Shown: piece after piece, positions 1 to 10,562 of the stretch
How the letters are laid out: every line of letters begins with the position of its first letter
Position numbering within the stretch: the first letter of the stretch is position 1
NCBI GenBank assembly: GCA_000151295.1
Contig: GG745332.1
Location: forward strand, 918,350-982,349
Direction: 5' to 3'
Origin: Allomyces macrogynus ATCC 38327
Taxonomy: Eukaryota; Blastocladiomycota; Blastocladiomycetes; Blastocladiales; Blastocladiaceae
DNA: 64,000 nucleotides
The notes under the pieces: generated by a model
What the model was told of the DNA's origin: nothing
Seen by the model: the letters and a program-made list of their open reading frames with translations, nothing else
The model's database searches: none
Translations under genes and position numbers: made by a program

Positions 1-50
1 TATCCACCATCGAGAACCTGCTGCAGCGCGCAAGTCGGCCGACCACGGGA

Positions 51-2510
51 ATGCGCCCACATTTGTCCCTGTCGACGACCACGCGATCGCGGCACACTCT
101 GGCAACCGCATTTGCTGACCTCGCCATCCTCAACGCATCCTTCTTGGCCGCTCAGCCAGCCACGACACGCACGTCATCCGGCTCTGGCGGCTCGGGTGGC
201 TCCGCCGGCTCGGCCAGCAGGAATTCCTCGCAGGACACGATTGGCGACGACAAGCCCGACGATGCTGACCGGCAATCGCTCAAGTCGGCCGACACCGCGC
301 CCGTGCCGCCGCCCGCACTGGCACCGGCACCGCAATCGGCGCAGCCTCCCGCCGTCCCGGCCAAAAACTCGACCGACGGCAAACCCAGCAGCGGCAGCAA
401 GCCCAAGGTGACACAGCCTCACGGGCTCGATCTCGACGCGGTCCGGTCGGCGTGGGCGCTGATTGACACGTTGCCCGTGGACCCCTTCCACGCGACCATT
501 TTGACGGCCATGTTGCGCCCACTGATGCGTGTCGGTCGCGCTCTGACCAATCCGCACGAGCTGCGTGCGTGGCTGATCATGTTTGAGTCGCCGCTGTTGC
601 GCCGCCACTCGGGGGACTCGGTCCAGCTCGAGGCGTTGCGGATCGAAGTGCTGGCCCGGCTGCTCGGGCACTTGTCGGCGCTGCCAAACCACTTGCACTT
701 CCACTTGGTCGAGTGGGCGCTCGAGTGGCCCGTGGATGCATTTACGGCGCGCATCGACTTAATTCACCATTTCATCACGCACCGGCTCGTCGAGCTCGCA
801 CAGGGCCCATCCGGGTCTGATGCGGCATGCACGGCCAACTACACGGCCCTGCCGAGGCCGTGGGTGTCGACTCCCGGGTCCAGCAGCGGTGCCAACGACG
901 ACGCATCGAGCACGACCCCGTCGTGGCTTGCGTCCACGACGAGTCCCGACGGCCCGCTGTCGACGCGGTACACGAATGACTGGCCAATCATGGCGGCTGC
1001 ACGGACTATGGCGCTGCTCTTCTCGGCCAACACCAAGCGCCCACGTGTACACTTGTCGACGTTCTACAACACCATGATCGACCTGCAGGTCCCGCTGCTG
1101 CGCGACTTTGACGCCTGGGAGCGGCGTGCGGCACGGTTCACGTTCTGCCAGTACCCGTTCCTGCTGTCGCTGCAGGCCAAGATCACGCTGATCGAGTTTG
1201 AGGCGCGCCGGCAAATGTACGCGCGGTTCCGCGAGGCCATGGCTGCGGGCTTTACCGCGGAAATGGCGCAGCAAGTCGTGCACCAGCACCAGTCGGACCG
1301 CCGGACGGACCGCCGCGCGCGGTCGCGCTCGGGCGTGCGCGCGAGTACGCCGGCGTCGACGGCGTCCAGTGGTGGTGCTAGTAGTGGGTACCCGGGGAAC
1401 GAGAGCGTGACGGCGGCTGCGGCGGCCGCGGCAGATGTGCCGGTACCGTTCATCCCGCTCACGATTCGCCGCAGCCATTTGGTGCAGGACTCGATGGACC
1501 AATTGAGCGACCCGGACTTGGATCTCAAGAAACGACTCCGTGTCGAGTTTGCCGGGGAAGAAGGGATCGATGCTGGTGGATTGACCAAGGAATGGCTGAT
1601 GCTGCTCGTCCGCGACTTGTTTGATCCGAGTTACGGACTCTGGCTTGTGCCCAACGAGGGCAACCCGACGTGCTGGTTCCACCCGGCGTGCCCGGCCGAC
1701 ATGCACCAAGAGTACTACCTGGTGGGCGTGGTCGTTGGGCTCGCCGTCTACCACTCGACGATTCTCGATGTGCCGCTCGCGTCGGCATGCTACAAGAAGT
1801 TGCTCGGCAACTCCGTGGGGCTTGAGGACCTGGCGTCGCTCGATGTCGCGCTTGCACATGGGCTGCAACAACTGCTCGATTACCCGGGCGACGACGTCGA
1901 GACCGTCTTCTGCCGCGACTTTGTCGCCGAGTACGGCGGGTACGGCGGCGAGCGCGTGCGCGTGCCGCTGATCCCGGACGGCGAGAACACGCCCGTGACC
2001 TCGAGCAACAAGCACGCCTACGTGGCCGCCTATGTCGATTTCATTCTGACCAAGTCGGTGACGGCCGCGTTTGATAATTTCCGCCGTGGGTTCCTGCGCG
2101 TCCTGCAGGGGAACGCCCTGTCGCTGTTCCGCGCTGAAGAGATTGAGTTGCTCGTGCGTGGCACGGCGGATATTGATTTGGGCCCATTGCAGGCGACCGC
2201 CGAGTACGACGGGTTCCGGTCCAACGATACGACGGTGCGGTACCTGTGGCGAATTCTGCACGCGTTTGACCCGGATATGAAGCGCCAGTTCCTGCGCTTC
2301 TTGACGGGGACCGACCGGATTCCGGCGACGGGCGTTGGAAATGTGCATCTCAAGATTACCTGTGTCGACCCGAACCCAGACTCGGACCGGTTGCCGACGG
2401 CGCACACGTGCTTCAACCAGCTGTGTCTCGCGGCCTACACGTCCAAGTCGCGGCTCGAGCGCAAGCTGCGCATGGCGATTCTCGAGAGTCAAGGGTTTGG
2501 GATCAAGTGA
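51..2510 (+). CDS. HECT-type E3 ubiquitin-protein ligase (Hul4/HECTD2-like), possibly 5'-partial
   Basis: HECT ligases take ubiquitin from an E2 onto a catalytic cysteine and pass it to substrates. The C-terminal ~350 residues (about 470-819) form a HECT domain with the family signatures EGIDAGGLTKEW and GLAVYHS. The catalytic cysteine is Cys787 in THTCFN-type context (AHTCFNQLCL), 32 residues from the end as expected. The first ~130 residues are Ser/Gly/Pro-rich and probably disordered; residues ~130-450 look helical. ATG at 51 is the first in frame, but the frame stays open to the left edge of the window, so the true start or an upstream exon may lie outside. No intron is needed. A C24 tract follows the stop by about 60 nt. 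Family call is strong; assignment to Hul4/HECTD2 rather than another small HECT is inference from size. Confidence 0.9.
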   Translation: MRPHLSLSTTTRSRHTLATAFADLAILNASFLAAQPATTRTSSGSGGSGGSAGSASRNSSQDTIGDDKPDDADRQSLKSADTAPVPPPALAPAPQSAQPPAVPAKNSTDGKPSSGSKPKVTQPHGLDLDAVRSAWALIDTLPVDPFHATILTAMLRPLMRVGRALTNPHELRAWLIMFESPLLRRHSGDSVQLEALRIEVLARLLGHLSALPNHLHFHLVEWALEWPVDAFTARIDLIHHFITHRLVELAQGPSGSDAACTANYTALPRPWVSTPGSSSGANDDASSTTPSWLASTTSPDGPLSTRYTNDWPIMAAARTMALLFSANTKRPRVHLSTFYNTMIDLQVPLLRDFDAWERRAARFTFCQYPFLLSLQAKITLIEFEARRQMYARFREAMAAGFTAEMAQQVVHQHQSDRRTDRRARSRSGVRASTPASTASSGGASSGYPGNESVTAAAAAAADVPVPFIPLTIRRSHLVQDSMDQLSDPDLDLKKRLRVEFAGEEGIDAGGLTKEWLMLLVRDLFDPSYGLWLVPNEGNPTCWFHPACPADMHQEYYLVGVVVGLAVYHSTILDVPLASACYKKLLGNSVGLEDLASLDVALAHGLQQLLDYPGDDVETVFCRDFVAEYGGYGGERVRVPLIPDGENTPVTSSNKHAYVAAYVDFILTKSVTAAFDNFRRGFLRVLQGNALSLFRAEEIELLVRGTADIDLGPLQATAEYDGFRSNDTTVRYLWRILHAFDPDMKRQFLRFLTGTDRIPATGVGNVHLKITCVDPNPDSDRLPTAHTCFNQLCLAAYTSKSRLERKLRMAILESQGFGIK

Positions 2511-3165
2511 GCGTGCTCACGCGGGCGTGCGAGGTGGGGTGGAGAGAGAGGGGGAGAGGGGCTGCTGCGGCCCCCCCCCCCCCCCCCCCCCCCCGCGTGT
2601 ATCATTTTTTTTCCGTTCGTTGTGGCCTGTACGGGTACCGTCATGTCGGGTGGTGTTGGGCTTGGCATTTGTGTTCGTTTTTGGTTGATTTGGTTCCGTT
2701 CGATGTTGTCGTTTCTCGTTCGTTCGTCTCTTCTCTCTCCCACAGATCGCGTCCCCGTTTCGGTTTTGATTTTGTTGCGCACGCCCCAGGTCGGCGCGGA
2801 GAGCTTCATCCTACAGTACATTCATTGATTGGTAGACATTTCCATTGTGCTGGCGGATGCAGCATCGTCACGTCGTCGAGCACTTCATCGCTTCATCGCG
2901 CTTCATCGAGCGTCGTTGAGCGTCCGCCCAGCTGGGCAGATCCCCCTGCGGCTGTGGCCGCTGAGTCGACCCACCCAACCGCTGCAAATGCACAAGCTGC
3001 CATCGCCAACGACTTCAAGTCCATCTCTACCCCCTCCATCTTTACTGCACTGCCCGCATTGCCGCCGTCCGCACCGCGACCCGCCGTGCGCCCACGATCA
3101 GCACGTCCGCGGCCGCACCAGACCGGCATCCTCCCACCCGATACCCCAAGCTTGACTCCAAAACC
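2511..3165. other. Intergenic region with a poly-C tract
   Basis: The 655 nt between the HECT gene and the next start hold a C24 run (2571-2594), then pyrimidine-rich sequence leading to an ACCATGG start. No conserved coding signal is seen. Confidence 0.6.
2571..2594 (+). repeat. Poly-C tract (C24)
   Basis: Uninterrupted run of 24 C, about 60 nt after the HECT stop codon and so probably in its 3'UTR. Confidence 0.95.
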
Positions 3166-6010
3166 ATGGCCCTTCCCGCACCCGTTCGCGGTCCACCACC
3201 ACCGGCCGCAGCCGCACGCCCGACGCCGCCACGACTCGGTCTCGCGCTCCCGTCCCGGCGACTGAATGCGGCTCTGCCGCCAAGATCAAGTACCAGGCCG
3301 ATCGTCCCCGCCGTGTCGCCTGTTCCCGCCAGACCCGCGCCTGTTGCGCAAACGGCCAATGGAATCGATATTGTCGAGGCCGTGCTTGCGGCTGCGCGCG
3401 AGATCAAGCGCGAACGTGGGATCGTGCGATTACCGCGCGACTGCAACTTTTGGGTGGATAACCACGGCAAGCGCGTATGTGTTGTCTGCGATGCATGGAG
3501 GGTGGGTGGAGAGTGCTGACGGTGGGTGTTTCTGTGCGTAGGAGGTGCTCACGGCGGCGCGCGCGGCGGCTCTGACCGAGATCGAAGCCGAGGTTCAGGG
3601 CGAGGGACGGGGACGCGGGAAGGTGGCCGTTGACGCGGTGCCGAAGAGGAGGAGATTGACGGCCGAAGTACGGCCTGCAGCGGAGACTCGCAAGATGATG
3701 GCGGCAGCAGCAGTCGCAGCACCAGAAACGAAAGCAGCGACGACAGCGGCTCCCGGATCCGCGGCGAGTGGGAGCCATCATGCCGGCGCCCTTGTGAGAC
3801 CGAGAGGCGATGCGGCTCCGACGGCCAGGTCGCGCGCGAATACGGCGCCAGCAGTACGCGTGGAGCCATCGACGGTGTCGGCGAATGGCGCGAACGCCGC
3901 GCCGCGCAAGGCCGCTTCTGCTCCCGCACCGCCACGGCTTCGCTCGTCCGCTGCAGCATCTTCCGCATCGACGGCCACAGCGCCCGCGAAACCCGTCGTC
4001 CCGCCCGAAGGCGCTCGCAAGCCGACGACGCCTGCGCAAGTCATTTCTCAACCCGCACCCGCTCCGCGGGCCAGCGCCGACGTCGACCTCATGAGTCCGA
4101 CCTCCTCCAACTCGCGCGCCCTCGCCATCCTCGACGCGAAGCGTACCGACGCGCCCGCCCTGGCTCCGACCCCCGCAAGTGTCCCGCCACTAACGACGAC
4201 GGCCGATGTGACACGCGCACGGCTGATCAATCGCGCTCAGTCGCTCCCAGCGCCAGCAACCGCTCAGCGCAGACGGCCGGCGTCGGCGACGGGTGCCGAG
4301 AGCCAACCTGTGCCTGGTGGGATTTCTCATGTGATTGAGCGCCCGGGCACGTCGCCAGTCCGGGGCCGGTGGGAGGTGGTCGTCGAGGTTGGGAAATCGC
4401 CAAAGTTGGGAGCGCAGGCGGCTGGGATGGAGAGGACGAGGACGGTGAGTGGGGATCGGACGCGGACGGCGAGCATGGACCAGCTGCGTACGACGAGTAT
4501 GGATCGGTCGCGGATGGTGGGTGCGGACCGATCGCGCCCTGAAACGGCCGAGCGCCCGCGGCCGATGCAATCTGCGGTGCCGAGTGTCCCCTCGATTACC
4601 GCGAAGACAGCGCCGCAGGTCGACGCGATCCCCACGGCGGTGCGGGTCGGAGTGCAGGATGACACCAACGAGCTCATGGACGTCGACGTGCCGGTGCAGA
4701 ACCAGACCCGGCGGGAAGAGGAGGTCCGGGTGCGGGTGACACGCAAGCGCACGCGGTCAAGTCACGGCGACTCGCAGGAGAGCGTTGGAACGGGACCCAC
4801 CAAGCGGCCTCGCCAGCAGTCTGACTTGCCAACGCGGCCCGTGGTGCCCGAACGGCAACTGCCGTCGCTCGATATTCTGCACGCGACGGCCGCACCGGCG
4901 GTAAGCCCGCCCAAGTCGCCGCCGCGCCCCGCGAGCCCGCCATCGAGCCCGCGCGCGGCCGGTGGTGCTGGCGGAGACGTGCTTGTGGACTCGGTGGCCG
5001 CGTCGGCGCCTGTACCGGCACCGCCATCACCGCAGCCATCACCGCAGCCATCACCGCAGCCAGCAGTCGGCGACCCTCCACCAGTCGAGGAATGTGCTCC
5101 CGCTCTGCTGCCTGTCACCGCGCACGCTTCCCCACCACGGCACCGATCCGCGACCGAACCGACACCAAAACCACCCTCTCCTCGATTAACCTCGGTCGAT
5201 CCGGCACCAGCAAAGGAACCTGTGCCTTCTCCACCACCTCCACCGACCAACCTCGAGTCACCTCTGCGGCGTCGATCCGTGACCGACCCGACCCAGACCG
5301 GCGTACAAGTGCTGCTGGCCGCGTCGCCCGCGCCGATTGGTCTCGGCATCGCCACGTCCCCGCTCGTTCCGCGGTTTAGCGTGCTGAACGTGGCGCCCAA
5401 GTCGGGCTCGCCCATCGCGTCGCCCGAGAATGCTGTCACTGCGCCCTCCAAACCTGCTCCACCCTCGTGGGCAACACCGTCGCGCGCACCGTCGTCGGCC
5501 GCATCATGGTTGATTCCGGCCCCGCCTGCGTTTCCCGCTCCTCTACCCCCGCCCGCATTCCCCCCACCCCCTCCATCGGCCGCCATGTCCCGGTCGAGCA
5601 TCGCTCGCCCGCGCTGGTCGCTGGGCGGCGCCTCATCCGTTACAGCGGCGGCGCCTACGTCTCCCGCGCCGGCGACAGCGTGGTGGAAGCGCACGCCCGG
5701 TGGCGGGACTGCAGACCCAACCACGCCGTCGAACCGGCGCAAGTCGCTGCTCGGCATCAGCAAGACGACGACCCCGCGACGCAAACCGATTCGCGAGGAA
5801 CGCGATGACGAGGAAGAGCACGAGCGTGACGTGAGTGTGTTTGCGTATTCGGAGTCGCAGCGCGGGCTCGATCGGTCAGTCATGGACCTCGAGCGGATGC
5901 TTGCGGCGGACGTGGATCCGCTTGCGGGCGTGAATGCGGCCGGGTCGCAGGAGTTTGTGGATGGGAGTGTGACCGAGGATACGTTGGATTTGTTGAGCAG
6001 GATGCGGTGA
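3166..6010 (+). CDS. Unrecognised low-complexity protein, 934 aa, two exons
   Basis: Exon 1 is 3166-3501 and exon 2 is 3542-6010, joined across a short 40-nt GT-AG intron; reading through it gives an immediate stop. The start sits in ACCATGG. The most conserved-looking part spans the splice site: a helical stretch (IVEAVLAAAREIKRERG) followed by a short Cys pair (CVVCDAW). The remainder is Ala/Pro/Ser-rich and probably disordered. It includes SPQP repeats near 5030-5065, a basic KRTRSS patch, and a run of MDRSRM-like units near 4470-4530. The last ~60 residues are acidic and helical and may be a docking segment. I do not recognise a family. Single-gene integrity is supported by continuous reading through 2.4 kb. 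Confidence 0.6.
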
Positions 6011-6408
6011 GGTTGGGTCCAGGGAAGACCAGCAAGGTAATGGACGGTTTCTGAACATGAATTCTGGGATTCCCATATCCAGCTGTTTGCAAATCAGGAT
6101 CGAGGATTTGTGGTCTCCGATTCCGCCATCGTATTTCGCTGTTCGTGAGTCCACCTGACCAACGATCAAATCTCGTTCTGATCGGCCATTTCGCGACTTT
6201 GCGTGTCCTTTTGGGGCCGCTGCACTTCGTTTTGGCCACTTTGGATCCGACAAGGCCAGCACGACGGTCGTGGTAACGATCCACCTCTGCAACTCGCTGC
6301 AATCGACGAGAAACGACGAACCGACGCTGACGCTGCCCGCTTTGCGCCCATTGCACGCGACGCCATCGACGACCACCACCGTTTAGACCATCAACTTGCA
6401 TTTCGACT
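6011..6408. other. Intergenic region, promoter of NDUFV2
   Basis: 398 nt between two plus-strand genes, lower in GC than the flanks. No coding signal, TATA box or repeat was recognised. Confidence 0.5.
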
Positions 6409-7447
6409 ATGTTGACCCGGCTCTTCCCCCGCGTCGCTGCCGCCGTTGCGCTGCGCGCTGCCGCTGCCGCGCCCGCACGTGCCATCTCGGTCTCAGCCGT
6501 GGCGCGTTCCGATAAGCTGTTCGTGGTAAGTGGAGGGCACGCCGTGACCGTGTGTCGATGAGGGTGGAATAGACGGCGTGCTGGATCCCAATCGACCAAC
6601 GAACGCGATCACCGCAGCGGTTGCTGCGCGACGGTGCAACTCTGCGGTGGTCGGTTCGGGGCCACCCACCGCGCCGTCCCTGGCCCGCTGGCGCCGCGAT
6701 GATCGCGCGAACCTTGCGCTGACGGCCGCTGTCCGCTTGCGTCTAGCACCGCGACACGCCCGAGAACAACCCGAACCTTCCCTTCAAGTTCACGCCCGAG
6801 AACGAGGAGCGCGTTGCTGCGATTCTCGCCAAGTACCCCGCGCAATACAAGAAGGGCGCGTGCATCCCGCTTCTCGACCTGGGCCAGCGGCAGCAAGGCT
6901 TTACGTCGATTTCCGTCATGAACGAAGTCGCTCGCCTGTTGGAAATGCCGCCGATGCGCGTCTATGAGGTGGCCACGTTCTACACGATGTTCAACCGCGA
7001 GCCGGTTGGCAAGTACTTTGTGCAGGTGTGCACGACGTCGCCGTGCGAGCTGTGCGGGGCCTCCAAGATTGTGAAGACGATCGAGGACCATTTGGGCATT
7101 CGGTTGGGCGAGACGACTCAGGATAAGATGTTTACGCTCGTTGAGGTTGAGTGCGCGGGTGCCTGCGTGAACGCGCCGGTCATGGCGGTCAACGACGACT
7201 ACTACGTGCGTGACCGGCTTCTTGTGCTTGAGCTAGGCGCTCTCGACTCACGTTGATGCCTACGTGTCAATAGGAGGACCTGACGGCCGAATCGACGATC
7301 AAGATCATTGACGCGCTCAAGGCCGGCAAGACGCCCAAGATGGGCCCGCAGTCGGGCCGCAAGGGGTGCGAGCCGATTGGTGGACTCACGACGCTGCTCG
7401 AGGAGCCGACGGGCCCCGGGTACGGCCTGCAGGCGGCGCTGCAGTAG
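6409..7447 (+). CDS. NDUFV2: NADH:ubiquinone oxidoreductase 24 kDa subunit (NDUFV2), mitochondrial
   Basis: This is a core matrix-arm subunit of respiratory complex I, carrying the N1a [2Fe-2S] cluster next to the NADH site. Exons are 6409-6525, 6747-7205 and 7274-7447, coding 249 aa, the usual family length. Exon 1 encodes an Arg/Ala-rich mitochondrial presequence. Exon 2 opens with HRDTPENNP and carries [14 protein letters not shown]. The four cluster cysteines are in VCTTSPC and [10 protein letters not shown]. Exon 3 gives the SGR..CEP..GL tail. All junctions are in phase 0. The first intron (221 nt) is longer than most here. Assignment is near certain. Confidence 0.96.
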
Positions 7448-8044
7448 ACGCGTCGTGCTCACATGGTGGGTCAGCGGGCCGGTATTTGTGCGCTCGGGTT
7501 TGGGATTACAGTCAACAATGATGAATTAGTATGCTCCAGTATGCTCCATGAGATTCAGCACGGACCCGCTCCTCCGGCTCTCTAACGGACGGGACTTCGC
7601 CGTGAATGTCGCGCCCCGGCGCACCACCGCCAGCCTTGGATCCGTTGATTTGTGTCCGTCTCCTCCATTTCGGCGGGCTACTTGCACATTGGTGGGGACT
7701 GGAAACGGTGGGCGATGTCTCCCTCCTGCATGCATTTGTCACGTTGATCACGCAGGTTCGCTCATGTCTCCCTTTCGCACGCACGCCAGCGCAGGCAGTC
7801 GAGGCAAACAGGAGTGAGTCGTCGCGTTTTGCCCCAGCGGCACCGTCGGCCTCAGCACACCTCAGCACCTGGCCGCTCGTCACCTTGGCCGTTCGGGCGA
7901 GTCACTTGCAGTCGTTCAAAATCACAGCACCGCCGCGCTCCACGATGCCAGCACCAACGACACGAATTCGATTTCGACAGCGCCGTTGATCCCACGCGCT
8001 CTCGTCGACGCACCCCCCCCCCCCCCCCTAAACCGCCAACCACC
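7448..8044. other. Intergenic region upstream of the DNA ligase gene
   Basis: 597 nt with no convincing coding signal. A C16 run at 8013-8028 lies 17 nt before the ligase ATG, within the likely 5'UTR. Confidence 0.5.
8013..8028 (+). repeat. Poly-C tract (C16) in ligase 5'UTR
   Basis: Sixteen consecutive C immediately upstream of the ligase start codon. Confidence 0.95.
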
Positions 8045-10152
8045 ATGCCCCCTCGCGCCGCCCCCAAGCGCCAGCGCGCTGCCGCCTCTGCCGACTCGGA
8101 CCACGAAGACGCGCCCACCACGACCAAGGGCGCACGCACCGCCAAGGCCGCCGCCAAGCCCGCATCCGCCACGTCGTCGAATGGCAAGGGCGTCGGGGTC
8201 TTTTCCGGAACGATGCCCTCGGGCCGCACGCGCAAGCCGGGGCGAAGGGGGCGCGACCGATGTGGGCTACGCGACGGCGTCGTCGCTGACCAAGGCCGTG
8301 ACGCTGCTGGTCGTCGCAGACGAGAGTGTGGCGGGACAGAAGGTCGAGAAGGCGCGCGCGCAGGGCGTGCGCGTGATCACCGAGGCCGAGTGGGATTCGA
8401 TGCTGGCTAATGGCGGTACGGCTGCTGCAGGCGACGCTGAAGAAGAGGAGGAGGACGAGCCGCGGATGGAGATGGACCCGGAGGAAGACGAGGACGAGCA
8501 GATGGCTGACGCCGAGAACGAAACCAGCGGCACGTCGACCGGCGTTCAGCCCGGCCCGCACGTTGTCTGCTTCTCGGGTAAGCTGCCGTCGGGCGCGACG
8601 CGCAAGGTCGCCGAGGCCGCGGCGATTGCTGGCGGACACCAAGTGTCGAGCACGATCACCAAGAAGACGACGATCGTCGTTGCTGACCGCGAGTCTGCGG
8701 GTGGCAAGCTCGAAAAGGCCGACGAGATGGGGATTCCGATCGTGTCCGAGGCCGAGTGGACCGCGTTCCTGCAAGGTGATGCGCCCGCCGCCTCCGTCGC
8801 GCCTGCTGCTGCTGCTCCTGCTGCCGCCAAGGGCAACGGCAAGGCTGCCACGTCGATTCTCGTCAATCAGACACTGTCGGCTGACGACGTGGCCGATCTG
8901 ACGGCGTCGCGGCTTGACGACGACGAGACGGGCGCGATCAATGGCGTGACCCCGCTCAGGGTCCTGGCCGACGGCGAGACGGTCGAAATCGGGTCGCAGT
9001 CGTCGTCGTCCAAGTACAAGTGCAAGCGCACGGGCGATCACTACTCTTGCGTACGTTTCTCCTGCGTGTCTATCATCACGCCTGTGCAATGCCAGTCCAC
9101 TGACCTGAATCCTTGCCGACCAACCCCAACAGTCGTGCCCCGCCTGGCGCATCCAAAAGACGCCCGTCGACGCGCGCACGTGCAAGCACCTCAAGCAGCT
9201 GCTCGGCGACGCCTACGAAGCCGCGCGGTGCAACCTGACGGGCGACGCCGCGGCCCCCGCCGCCACCAAATCGACGCGTGCACGCAAGGCGCCCGCCAAG
9301 CCGACGGCCAAATTTGACGTTCTCCTCGCACAAAAGTGGGAGCCGACGCAGGACCCGACCGGTTGGTGGATGAGCGAGAAACTCGACGGTGTGCGCGCCT
9401 ACTGGTGCCCGACGCAGCGGCAACTGATCAGTCGACTCGGCAACGCCTTTTCCGCGCCCGACTGGTTCATTGACGCGCTGCCGACCGATATGAGTCTGGA
9501 CGGCGAGCTGTTCTGCGGGCGGCAAATGTTCCAGTCGACCGTATCGATTGTGCGCACGCACAATTCGGAAAAGTGGAACATGGTCAAGTACCAGGTGTTT
9601 GATGCACCGTCGTTGAGCGAGCACGGGTTCGAGGCGCGTCTCAAGGCTATCGAGGAGTATGTCGCGCGCACGGGCAAGGTGCACGTGCAGGCGGTGCCGC
9701 ACACGCAGTGCACGGGGGAGGCGCACCTGATGGAGACGTTGGCCGCGGTCGAGGCCGCGGGGGGCGAAGGGATCATGTGCCGCGAGCCCAAGTCCAAGTA
9801 CGTTATGGGCCGGTCCAAGACGCTGCTCAAGGTCAAGACGTTTGCCGATGGCGAGGCGCGCGTGACGGGGCACGATATCGCGACGCGCGGGAAACATAAG
9901 GGTAAGCTCGGCGCGCTGTTGTGCGAAATGGCGTCGGGGAAGGCGTTCAAGGTCGGGACGGGGTTTTCGGACGCGCAGCGCGAATTGGATGCGGCGCCCG
10001 CAATCGGGACGCTGATCAAGTACAAGTGCCAAGAGTTGACGCGCGATAAGGTGCCGCGGTTCCCCGTCTACCTTGGGGTCGCAGAGCCGGATCGCACGGA
10101 GCCGTCGGACCCGGTGTTTGCAGCGACGGCAACGGAGGACGTTGATGTCTGA
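8045..10152 (+). CDS. BRCT-BRCT-SWIM-ATP-dependent DNA ligase fusion; frameshift in BRCT1
   Basis: Exon 1 is 8045-9050 and exon 2 is 9133-10152 (82-nt intron), about 674 aa. Two BRCT-like repeats lie near residues 55-125 and 180-255; they share VFSG..PSG.TRK at the start and AEW at the end. A SWIM zinc finger spans the intron (C-x-C-P-x-W ... RTCKHL). The C-terminal ~260 residues are a compact, PBCV-1/LigB-style ATP-dependent ligase: the adenylated Lys in SEKLDGVR (codon 9379-9381), SLDGELF, GEGIMCR, LLKVK, then an OB-fold ending in FPVYLG. Exon 1 needs one frame change within 8236-8252 (a G-rich stretch) to join the two halves of BRCT1; this is a homopolymer error or a real lesion. It should seal DNA nicks, with BRCT and SWIM as binding modules. 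Confidence 0.85.
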
Positions 10153-10562
10153 GGAGGAGAGCAACGCAGGGTGGTTTGGTATTGCCGTTTTCGTCGTTGA
10201 TGAGCGAGCGGTCTTGTACATATTTGTTTTCGGGTGGTTCCAGTTTCGTCTATCATTCAAATGCATCGTTCGCAAAATTCGTGATCCTCTTTGTTTCGTC
10301 GTCGCTCTTGGCTGTTGAGCCTTTCTGTCGTCCTGGGCCGTCTTTGGCATTTTGAAGCGCATGAATCGGCAAAAGGATTGATTCCCTGGCGCAAATCCTC
10401 CCTCACCAGAAACCAGCGACCACGCAAAATGATTTCATCGACAACCATCACAGATACGCAATACCGACACTCTCCACCGGTTTTCGCTCCCCTCCGTCTT
10501 GCCCCACGCGCGCGACGCGTCAAAATCGTCCCCCCCCCCCCCCCCCTCTCGCACGTCGGCAT
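10153..10562. other. Convergent intergenic region with poly-C tract
   Basis: 410 nt between the 3' ends of the ligase (+) and the cyclotransferase gene (-). It holds a C17 run at 10530-10546 and no coding signal. Confidence 0.5.
10530..10546 (+). repeat. Poly-C tract (C17)
   Basis: Seventeen C on the plus strand, reading as G17 about 17 nt after the stop of the minus-strand cyclotransferase gene. Confidence 0.95.

Noticed and set aside
759..2492. 577-residue minus-strand open frame
   Set aside because: It is antisense to the HECT domain, whose motifs and catalytic Cys are intact on the plus strand; GC-rich coding DNA gives long antisense frames.
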